Assembly (NCBI GenBank): GCA_036396755.1
Contig: DASWKG010000129.1
Span: 1 to 44,354 of the forward strand
DNA length: 44,354 nt
Reading direction: 5' to 3'
Source of the DNA: DASWKG01 sp036396755
GTDB lineage: Bacteria > Actinomycetota > UBA4738 > CALAEC01
The translations under genes and the position numbers were made by a program. Of the stretch, positions 16,519-23,043 are shown one piece after another (the stretch's first letter is position 1; each line of letters opens with the position of its first letter). The notes under the pieces were generated by a model. The model saw only the letters and a list, made by a program, of their open reading frames with translations, searched no databases and was not told the DNA's origin.

Positions 16519-18048
16519 ATGAGGCGGATCACCGTCATGCTCGCGGCTGCGCTGACCACGCTGGCCATCACGGCGCCGGTGCGGGCGGAGGACGCTCCCG
16601 TCTTCCGGCGGGCCGCCGAGGAGACGTTCATCCTGCACGGCGCGGGTTGGGGCCACGGCATCGGGATGAGCCAGTACGGCGCCTACGGGCTCGCGCTCGA
16701 GGGTTGGAGCGCCGAGAGGATCGTTCGCTACTACTACACCGGGGTCGAGGTGGAGCGGCGCGATCCGCCCGCGCGCCTCGTGCGGGTGGGCCTGCTCCAG
16801 TCCCGGTCCCGCGTCACCGTCATCGTGGAGGGCGGCTCGCCGAGGGTGCGGGCGGCTGGCGAGACCATCGAGACCCTGGCCGAGGGCGACGTGCGCGGCG
16901 TCACGATGAAGGACGGCCGCTACCGGCTCGAGACCGGCGAAGGCGCCGCAGTGGGCGAGCCGATCTCCGGGCGACTGCAGGTGCGCGGCGGCGTCATCCG
17001 GATCGAGGAGTGGGGCCACGTGCTCGGCCGCGGGCGCCTCGAGCTGCCCGCCGCCGGGGGCAACGCCTTCCATGTGGTCGCGGCGCTCGACCCCGAGCAG
17101 TACCTGTTCGGCCTCGGCGAGGTGCCGTCGAGCTGGCCGCAGGCGGCGCTCCGGGCGCAGGCGATCGCGGCGCGGACCTACGCTTTCCGGCGGATCGAGG
17201 ACGGGGGGCGGACCGGGTGCGGCTGCGCGATCTACGCCGACACCCGCGATCAGGCCTACGTGGGCTGGGAGAAGGAGACCGGGACCGACGGCGACCGCTG
17301 GGTCGATGCGGTGCGCGCGTCCGAGGGCCTCGTGGCCACCTACGAGGGCGCGCTCATCGCCACCCTCTACTCATCCTCGAGCGGCGGCTTCACCGAGAAC
17401 GTCGAGAACGTGTGGGGCGGCGAGGCCTACCCCTACCTGAAGGGCAAGTGCGACCCCGGCGACTTCGTCGCCGCGAACCCGAACCGCACCTGGACCGTGA
17501 CCATCGAGGCGGACGAGCTCGCCGCGCGGCTGCGCACCGCGTTCGGGTGGGACCTCGGCGAGGTTCGGGAGCTCGACGTCGGACGTCGGGGCGTGTCGGG
17601 CCGGCCGGTCCGGATCACCGTGCGGGGCACGTCGTCCGCGGGGGGCGGCTTCTCACGTGCCGTCTCGGGCTGGGACCTGCGGTCGGCGCTCGGCCTCAAG
17701 GACACGAGGTTCTCGGTCGGGACCGACCAGAACGTGACGGGCGCGATCCGCGCCGCCTACGACGACCTGCGGTGCCGCCCCGGGCTTGCCTCGGGGCCTC
17801 AGCGGACGGCCGCCGGCGGGCGCTGGCAGGCGTTCCAGCACGGCCGCATGTACGCGAGGGGCGACGCCGCGGTGTGGCTGGACGGCCCGGTGCTCGCCGC
17901 TTATCTCGGCGCCGGCGGGCCCGAGGGCCCGCTCGGGTATCCGCTTTCGCCGGTCACCGAGGCCGAGGACGGCTCGACCGAGGCCGCGTTCGAGGGCGGG
18001 GTCGTTCGGTGCGATCCGGGCGGCGACTGCACCGTCGCCGCGAGCTGA
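16519..18048 (+). CDS. SpoIID/LytB-domain secreted protein with LGFP-like C-terminus (paralogue)
   Basis: The 509-residue protein has the same layout as its neighbour: signal peptide at residues 1-23 (MRRITVMLAAALTTLAITAP), SpoIID opening LHGAGWGHGIGMSQYGAYG, LGEVPSSWPQAALRAQAIAARTYAF and YSSSSGGFTENVENVWGG near residue 284, then an LGFP-like tail (GRMYARGD...LGYPLSP...FEGGVV). Both copies retain the conserved core and both are full length, so neither looks degenerate. The 62-base gap between the copies has no terminator. They probably act outside the membrane on denuded glycan strands; a division of labour between them is inference. Confidence 0.87.
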   Translation: MRRITVMLAAALTTLAITAPVRAEDAPVFRRAAEETFILHGAGWGHGIGMSQYGAYGLALEGWSAERIVRYYYTGVEVERRDPPARLVRVGLLQSRSRVTVIVEGGSPRVRAAGETIETLAEGDVRGVTMKDGRYRLETGEGAAVGEPISGRLQVRGGVIRIEEWGHVLGRGRLELPAAGGNAFHVVAALDPEQYLFGLGEVPSSWPQAALRAQAIAARTYAFRRIEDGGRTGCGCAIYADTRDQAYVGWEKETGTDGDRWVDAVRASEGLVATYEGALIATLYSSSSGGFTENVENVWGGEAYPYLKGKCDPGDFVAANPNRTWTVTIEADELAARLRTAFGWDLGEVRELDVGRRGVSGRPVRITVRGTSSAGGGFSRAVSGWDLRSALGLKDTRFSVGTDQNVTGAIRAAYDDLRCRPGLASGPQRTAAGGRWQAFQHGRMYARGDAAVWLDGPVLAAYLGAGGPEGPLGYPLSPVTEAEDGSTEAAFEGGVVRCDPGGDCTVAAS

Positions 18049-18789
18049 TCAGCCGGCCGCGGCCTCCGGAGCCTCCGGCCCGTCCCGGAACTGGCCGATG
18101 AAGCCCATCGCGAGCGCCTCGACGTCGGCGGTCTCCGTGTCGGCGCCGAGCTCGCAGTGCAGGGCCCGGTTCCACGCCACGAAGGCGAGGTTCTCGCCGC
18201 TGGGAAGGCTCGAGTACGGGGCCAGGATGACCTGGTCCTCTCCCTCGGCGATCGTGGTCAGTGTGTCGAGCGGGGCCTCGTCGAGGGCGTCGGCCGTGTA
18301 GTACATCAGCACGTAGCCGTGCTCGAGGTTGTGGATGCCCTGCTCCTCGGGAGGTGGGTCGTCGTAGACGTGGATGTCGGGCGGCAGGGTGCCGGGCGAG
18401 TGTCTCCCCGAGGTGGCGGGGACGCTCCCGTAGGTGGGGGCGGGCTCTCCGGGGGCGAGGTGGCCTCGGCCCTCATCGGGGTTCTCCTGCACCTCGCCGC
18501 AGCCGATCCGGGTGGCGAGCGCGGCGAACTGCTCGTCCGCCTCCTTCTCCTGGCCGGGCTTGAAGACGAAGAAGTAGTAGGCGACGGCGGCGACCACGAC
18601 GACGACCGTGCCCCAGATCATCAGCTTCCGAGCTCGCTCCTGCCGGCGGATGGTCCGATGCACCGCCTCGCGCTCCTGGCGGGCGAGCTCCTTGCGATCG
18701 GTCCGGGGCGAGCGCGGTCCCTCGCTCCGCGGCTCGGGGGCGACGGGTGCGGCTCCTTGGGGGCGGCGCTTCCTCTTCTTCTTGGCCAC
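18049..18789 (-). CDS. DUF3105 membrane-anchored protein
   Basis: The 246-residue protein has a very basic N-terminus (MAKKKRKRRPQG), a single membrane helix at about residues 57-75 (IWGTVVVVVAAVAYYFFVF) and an extracytoplasmic DUF3105 domain with YGSVPATSGRHSPGTLPPD and IHNLEHGYVLMYY. The function of DUF3105 is not established; the conserved histidines and the cysteine in LHCELG hint at metal binding, which is inference. GTG 18789 is preferred over TTG 18798 because a TATAGT box (18803-18798) ends 8 bases before it. Its stop directly abuts the stop of the SpoIID gene on the other strand. Confidence 0.82.
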   Translation of the reverse strand: MAKKKRKRRPQGAAPVAPEPRSEGPRSPRTDRKELARQEREAVHRTIRRQERARKLMIWGTVVVVVAAVAYYFFVFKPGQEKEADEQFAALATRIGCGEVQENPDEGRGHLAPGEPAPTYGSVPATSGRHSPGTLPPDIHVYDDPPPEEQGIHNLEHGYVLMYYTADALDEAPLDTLTTIAEGEDQVILAPYSSLPSGENLAFVAWNRALHCELGADTETADVEALAMGFIGQFRDGPEAPEAAAG

Positions 18790-18797
18790 GGCGGACA

Positions 18798-18861
18798 ACT
18801 ATATCGGGTGCGGCTCCCGTCGTCCGCCCTCGGAGGGACAACCGCGGTCCCGGGGTATCCT
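18798..18861. promoter_or_regulatory. divergent leaderless promoter pair
   Basis: On the minus strand TATAGT (18803-18798) ends 8 bases before GTG 18789 of the DUF3105 gene. On the plus strand TATCCT (18856-18861) ends 7 bases before ATG 18869. Both genes are therefore probably transcribed without a leader from one 79-base intergenic segment. Confidence 0.55.
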
Positions 18862-18868
18862 GCCCACG

Positions 18869-19183
18869 ATGCGGTCGGTCTCGAAGGTCGGCGTCGCGCT
18901 CATCGCGGTCGGCTCGGCGGCCCTGGTCGCGGCGTCGGCGGCTGCGGTGATCCTGCAGGCCTCGGGCCGCGACGTCGGGGTCTTCCCGCTCGTCGTCGCG
19001 GGCCTCGTGATCGCTCTCGGCGTGCTCATGGCGGCGGCGACCGCCGCGCACGCCTTCATCCGTCGCCGGTGGGGATGGGCGGTGGCCCTCCTGCTGGTCT
19101 GGCCGGTGGCGGTGCCCCTCTATCTCAGGGCCATCTACCGCGCCGAGCTCCTCACGAGCCCGTCACGCGAAGCGGAGGTGTGA
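18869..19183 (+). CDS. small membrane protein of unknown function
   Basis: The 104-residue protein has three predicted membrane helices (about residues 7-30, 38-62 and 71-88) and a short charged tail. I do not recognise the family. ATG 18869 follows a TATCCT box by 7 bases. The end overlaps the convergent fbiB gene by 21 bases. Codon use and GC content match the neighbours. Coding is supported by the promoter and the helix periodicity. Confidence 0.6.
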   Translation: MRSVSKVGVALIAVGSAALVAASAAAVILQASGRDVGVFPLVVAGLVIALGVLMAAATAAHAFIRRRWGWAVALLLVWPVAVPLYLRAIYRAELLTSPSREAEV

Positions 19184-20443
19184 CTCCGGCCCGGCGGGGG
19201 GCCGGGGCGGCGCCTCGCCGGCGGGCGTCCCGGCGGCGACCGCCCCCATGGGCAGCCACTCCTCCGAGAGGCCCAGCGCCGCACGAGCCTCCTCCTTGCA
19301 GAACAGGGTGGAGGAGACCCACGCCGATCCGAACCCCTGCGCGTGGAGGGCCAGCATGAAGTTCTGGACGGCGGCGCCCGTCGCCAGGAGGAACATCTCC
19401 CGCTCGGCCTCCCGGCGCCGCTCGTCCGGGTAGACGTCGGCGGCGCCGAGAGACAGGCTGGGGATCGCCAGGACCGGCGCCTCGCCCAGCAGCGCGTCGG
19501 ACCGGTCCCGTCGCCGGGCGATCGTGGCCTCGGTCGCGCCGTCCGCCCGGAGGTCGCGGGCCCAGGCCTCCGCCATCGCCGTGAGCAGGCGCCGCCGTGC
19601 GGCGCTCGACTCCAGGACCACCCAGACCCAGGGCCTCGAGCGGTGCCGGGACCCGTGGGGGACCGGTGCGGTCAGCGCCGCGGCGACCGCCTCCTCGAGC
19701 GCGGCTCGGGGGATCGTCCCCCCGCCGAAGGCACGAACCGTCCGCCGGGCCGAGATCGCGTGGAGCGGAGACGTGGGGAACAGGTCCTCCTCCCGGGGGC
19801 GGACGAGGTCCGCCGCGGCTCCCGCCGGATCGTCGAACCGGAGCCCGCGCACGACGACGGCCGGGATGCCGTCCGCCTTCCCCGCGACGAGTCCCGCGGC
19901 GGAGGCCACCTCGTCGGCCACCGCGATGATCGTCGCCTCGAGCACCTTCCCGGCGGCGTCCTTCGTGCCCCGGAGATCGAGCATCGCCGGGAGGCCCGCG
20001 CATCCCAGCGCCACCTCGACCTGGCCCCGGCGCCACGGCCGGCCGAAGGTGTCGGTGATCACGACGCCGAGGGACGCCCCGGTGCGCTCGGCCAACCCGG
20101 CGCGGATGCGCTCGGCGGAGGCGTCGGGGTCGTCGGGGAGCAGGGTGAGGAAGCCCTCGGCGACGTTCGAGTGGTCCACGCCGGCGTTGGCGCAGACGAA
20201 CCCGTGCCGCGTCTCGGCGATCACGAGGTCCCCCCGCCGGGCCACCACCCGCCGGGTCTCTCGGGCTACCCAATCGTCGTCGTCGGCCTGCACGAGCCGC
20301 CCCTCCGCCTTCGACACGACCTTCTGGGTGACCACGACGACGTCGCCGTCGCGGAGGTCGGCGGCGGCGGCGATCAGCTCGGCGAGGTCGGCGCCCGCCT
20401 CGACCTCTGGCAGGCCCCGGACGGGAAGCAGCTCGACGCTCAT
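19163..20443 (-). CDS. fbiB: coenzyme F420 gamma-glutamyl ligase / dehydro-F420 reductase fusion
   Basis: FbiB adds the glutamate tail to F420-0 and, through its C-terminal flavin domain, reduces dehydro-F420-0. The 426-residue length equals the actinobacterial fusion. Residues 1-235 are the CofE ligase: VVVTQKVVSKAEGR, HGFVCANAGVDHSN, ITDTFGRPWRRGQ and GKADGIP. Residues 245-426 are a nitroreductase fold: SARRTVRAFGGGTIP, PVPHGSRHRSRPW and a C-terminal GFGSAWVSS. The ATG overlaps the fbiA stop by the usual 4 bases (20440-20443), so the two are one operon read leftward. Confidence 0.93.
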   Translation of the reverse strand: MSVELLPVRGLPEVEAGADLAELIAAAADLRDGDVVVVTQKVVSKAEGRLVQADDDDWVARETRRVVARRGDLVIAETRHGFVCANAGVDHSNVAEGFLTLLPDDPDASAERIRAGLAERTGASLGVVITDTFGRPWRRGQVEVALGCAGLPAMLDLRGTKDAAGKVLEATIIAVADEVASAAGLVAGKADGIPAVVVRGLRFDDPAGAAADLVRPREEDLFPTSPLHAISARRTVRAFGGGTIPRAALEEAVAAALTAPVPHGSRHRSRPWVWVVLESSAARRRLLTAMAEAWARDLRADGATEATIARRRDRSDALLGEAPVLAIPSLSLGAADVYPDERRREAEREMFLLATGAAVQNFMLALHAQGFGSAWVSSTLFCKEEARAALGLSEEWLPMGAVAAGTPAGEAPPRPPAGPESHLRFA

Positions 20444-21429
20444 CCCAGCAGCTCCAGCGCGGCCCGGGCGAGCGCCTCGGCCCGCTCGTCGTCGGTCATG
20501 ATGGTGTCGGTGACCCCGACCCGGACGTCCAGGGCGTCCTCGATCGGCCCGGCCAGGCCCGCGTCCCGCTCGTCGATCACCCAGGCGGCGAGGAGGTCCC
20601 GATAGGCCTCCGCGGCGCCCCGCGCGCTCACCTCCAGCCCCCACGCCGGCATGAGGCGGTCGGCCATCCCCGCGACCGGCGCCCCCCCAACGATCGGCGA
20701 GATCCCGACCACGCGGTCGCGGCGCTCCCGCACCGCGTCCGCGATCCCGGGCACGGCGAGGATCGGCCCGACGCTCACCACGGGGTTCGAGGGACAGATC
20801 ACGACCGCGTCTGCCGCCGCGAGCGCCTCGAGCACGCCGGGGCCGGGCTTGGCGTCCTCCGCGCCGCGGAAGTCGATCGCCTCGACCACCGGCTCGCCCC
20901 GGTACGCCACCCACCAGTGCTGGAAGGGCATCGCCGCGGGGGTCGGGAACACCTCGCGCGGCGGGGCGTCCGGGGTGGGCCCGCCGCGGACCTTCACGCC
21001 CTCGGTCAACATCCAGGTCATCACGCGGTCGTCGGTGGAGGGCAGGATGCGGGTGGTGACCCCGAAGGCGGTCCGGAGCTCATCGGTCACCACCGACAGC
21101 GGGGCGCCCTGATCGAGGCGCTGCGTCCGGTACAGGTGCGTGGCCAGGTCGAGGTCGCCGAGGGTGAACCATCCCGCCCCCCCGAGCCGCTTCAGCTCCC
21201 TCAGGGTGCGGAAGGTGTCGCCGCCCCGGCCCCAGCCGCGCTCGCGGTCCATCTCCCCCGCGAGCCAGTAGAGGACGGAGTCGAGGTCGGGGGAGATGTG
21301 GAGCCCGTGGAGCGTCAGGTCGTCCGCGACGTTCCCGACGACCGTCACGTCCTCCGGCGGCACCACCCGCGCCAGGCCCCGCAGGAGCTTCCCGGCCCCG
21401 ACCCCGCCCGCGAGCGCCGCCACCCTCAT
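20440..21429 (-). CDS. fbiA: 2-phospho-L-lactate (phosphoenolpyruvate) transferase
   Basis: CofD/FbiA transfers the phospho-lactyl or enolpyruvyl group from its guanylylated donor to FO, giving F420-0 or dehydro-F420-0. The 329-residue protein shows the family features: N-terminal AALAGGVGAGKLLRGL, VVGNVADDLTLHGLHISPDLDSVLYWLAG, CPSNPVVSVGPIL and SPIVGGAPVAGMADRLM. ATG 21429 is preferred to GTG 21435 because TAGGCT (21441-21436) ends 6 bases before the ATG, which fits a leaderless message. The partner gene fbiB follows; the FO synthase gene fbiC is 1.6 kb away on the other strand. A separate cofC gene is not in the window. Confidence 0.94.
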   Translation of the reverse strand: MRVAALAGGVGAGKLLRGLARVVPPEDVTVVGNVADDLTLHGLHISPDLDSVLYWLAGEMDRERGWGRGGDTFRTLRELKRLGGAGWFTLGDLDLATHLYRTQRLDQGAPLSVVTDELRTAFGVTTRILPSTDDRVMTWMLTEGVKVRGGPTPDAPPREVFPTPAAMPFQHWWVAYRGEPVVEAIDFRGAEDAKPGPGVLEALAAADAVVICPSNPVVSVGPILAVPGIADAVRERRDRVVGISPIVGGAPVAGMADRLMPAWGLEVSARGAAEAYRDLLAAWVIDERDAGLAGPIEDALDVRVGVTDTIMTDDERAEALARAALELLG

Positions 21430-21435
21430 GGCCAC

Positions 21436-21441
21436 AGCCTA
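21436..21441 (-). promoter_or_regulatory. -10 element (TAGGCT) of fbiAB, leaderless
   Basis: TAGGCT on the minus strand ends 6 bases before ATG 21429. The identical hexamer with the identical 6-base spacing precedes fbiC at 23032, so both F420 transcription units carry the same core promoter geometry. Confidence 0.6.
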
Positions 21442-21515
21442 GCCGGGCCGGCAGGAGTTCCGTCTCTCCGTGACGAACCCCTCCATACGCCCCCCCCCAA
21501 CGAAAGGACACGCCC

Positions 21516-22724
21516 ATGACCCTCCGGCTCCGCACGGCCCTCGCGCTGCTCGCCGCCATCGCCACCTCGACCTCCGTGCTGGCTCCCGCCGGCGCGAGCC
21601 ACAACGACGACGACCACTCCGACAACATGGCGCTGCTCGGCAGCGTCGTCCTGAACGGCGCCACCGACGTGGAGTTCACCAAGGACGACTACGCGGTCGT
21701 GACGGTGAACGGATCCGGCGAGTTCGCCGGGCTCTGGACCATCGACATCTCCGACCCGCGCAACCCCCGTGCGGAGGGCCACCTTCCCTGTGCCGGGTCC
21801 GGCTACGACGTCGGCCTGTGGAAGAACATCGCCGTCATGAGCAGCGACTCGCCGTCGGCCAACAGCTCCACCGAGGACGTCGGCTGCAACCTCAAGGGGA
21901 CGAGCAACCAGGAGGGCATCCGGCTGGTCGACATCACCGATCGCTCGAACCCGAAGGAGCTGAGCTTCGTCGTCACCGACTGCGGCTCCCACACGAACGT
22001 CACGTTCTCGCGCCGCATCAACCGCAAGCGCCACGGCTTCGTGTACGTGCAGTCCTACACGGCGTCGACGAGCGGCACCTGCGCGAGCGCCCATCAGAAG
22101 ATCTCGGTCGTGGACATCACGAAGCCCCGGAAGGCGGAGGTCGTCGCGACGCCGAGCGTGGCCCCGGCGAACGGCTGCCACGACGGCACCGTCAAGGGCC
22201 GGTACGCGTACATGGCGTGCCTGTCGGAGGGGCAGGTGTGGGACATCAGCGACCCGCTCGCGCCCGAGATCCTCTCGCACATCACCGACGTGCCCGACGC
22301 GATCTGGCACTCGACCGCGATCTCGAACGACGGGAAGACGGCCGCGTTCGGGTTCGAGTCCTTCCAGGGCGGGACCTCCTCGTGCAACGGCACCGGCCTT
22401 GGCATCGAGGGGGCCATCTGGTTCTACGACGTGTCGGACCCGGCCGCGCCGGTCCAGCGCGGGCACTTCGTGCCCCCCAGGGTCGTCCAGGGCGTCTGCA
22501 CCGCGCACAACTTCGACGTGGTCACCGGACGCGACGTCATCGTGACGGCCTGGTACAACGCGGGCGTGATGGCGATCGACTTCAGCGACCCGGCGGCCCC
22601 GGCCGAGCTGGCGCACTACCTCCCCTCGGGCACGAACACCTGGGACGCGAAGTGGCACGACGGCTATGTCTACGTGGGCGATTCGGGCCGCGGCCTCGAC
22701 GTGTACGAGATCGAGGGCCTCTGA
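21516..22724 (+). CDS. secreted LVIVD-repeat beta-propeller protein
   Basis: The 402-residue protein has a Sec signal peptide (residues 1-27, ending APAGAS) and repeats of the LVIVD type: LWTIDISDPRNP, IRLVDITDRSNPK, ISVVDITKPRK, VWDISDPLAPE, IWFYDVSDPAAP and VMAIDFSDPAAP. These repeats fold into a propeller, and the family is found mostly on the surface of bacteria and archaea. An N-terminal HNDDDHSDN stretch may bind divalent ions, and four or more cysteines suggest disulfides. GAAAGGA about 11 bases upstream of ATG 21516 serves as ribosome site. It sits between fbiA and fbiC with no evident link to F420. The 86-base gap before it also holds the fbiA promoter. Confidence 0.82.
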   Translation: MTLRLRTALALLAAIATSTSVLAPAGASHNDDDHSDNMALLGSVVLNGATDVEFTKDDYAVVTVNGSGEFAGLWTIDISDPRNPRAEGHLPCAGSGYDVGLWKNIAVMSSDSPSANSSTEDVGCNLKGTSNQEGIRLVDITDRSNPKELSFVVTDCGSHTNVTFSRRINRKRHGFVYVQSYTASTSGTCASAHQKISVVDITKPRKAEVVATPSVAPANGCHDGTVKGRYAYMACLSEGQVWDISDPLAPEILSHITDVPDAIWHSTAISNDGKTAAFGFESFQGGTSSCNGTGLGIEGAIWFYDVSDPAAPVQRGHFVPPRVVQGVCTAHNFDVVTGRDVIVTAWYNAGVMAIDFSDPAAPAELAHYLPSGTNTWDAKWHDGYVYVGDSGRGLDVYEIEGL

Positions 22725-22783
22725 CGGGGGCGCTTCCGCGCCGGCCGTCACGAGAACGTCGCCCGAAGAGTCGCCGGGTAGCG

Positions 22784-22789
22784 TAGACT
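22784..22789 (+). promoter_or_regulatory. -10 element (TAGACT), leaderless
   Basis: TAGACT ends 6 bases before GTG 22796 of the small unknown gene. Confidence 0.55.
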
Positions 22790-22795
22790 GGGCAG

Positions 22796-22987
22796 GTGAC
22801 CACCCCCATCTACCGTACGCAGGGCGGATTGATCCTGCGTGTCCTCGAGGCGGGCGACGGTGGGCTGAAGGTCGAGACGCTCCAAGAGGGCGAGTGGGTG
22901 GCGGGCCGGATCGGGATGGTTGGTCTTCGCCTTTCTCCCACGACCACCAAGCTCACCGCGCGAGAAGCCAAGGGTCTGCCCGACTAG
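22796..22987 (+). CDS. small protein of unknown function (63 residues)
   Basis: I do not recognise this protein. It is 63 residues, beta-rich and weakly charged, with a repeated hydrophobic/charged alternation (GGLILRVLEAGDGGLKVETL) and a basic C-terminal part (TTTKLTAREAKG). No cysteines, signal peptide or helix is seen. Evidence for coding is the TAGACT box exactly 6 bases before GTG 22796 and its location in an otherwise empty gap between the LVIVD gene and fbiC. Confidence 0.5.
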   Translation: MTTPIYRTQGGLILRVLEAGDGGLKVETLQEGEWVAGRIGMVGLRLSPTTTKLTAREAKGLPD

Positions 22988-23008
22988 CGCCCCTCCGTCG
23001 CCGCCCCT

Positions 23009-23037
23009 TTGACCGTTCCCGGGGCCCGACATAGGCT
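23009..23037 (+). promoter_or_regulatory. fbiC promoter (-35 TTGACC, 17 bp, -10 TAGGCT)
   Basis: TTGACC (23009-23014) and TAGGCT (23032-23037) are separated by the optimal 17 bases, and ATG 23044 follows 6 bases later. This is the best sigma70/HrdB-type promoter in the window and predicts a leaderless fbiC message. Confidence 0.7.
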
Positions 23038-23043
23038 CGCCGG

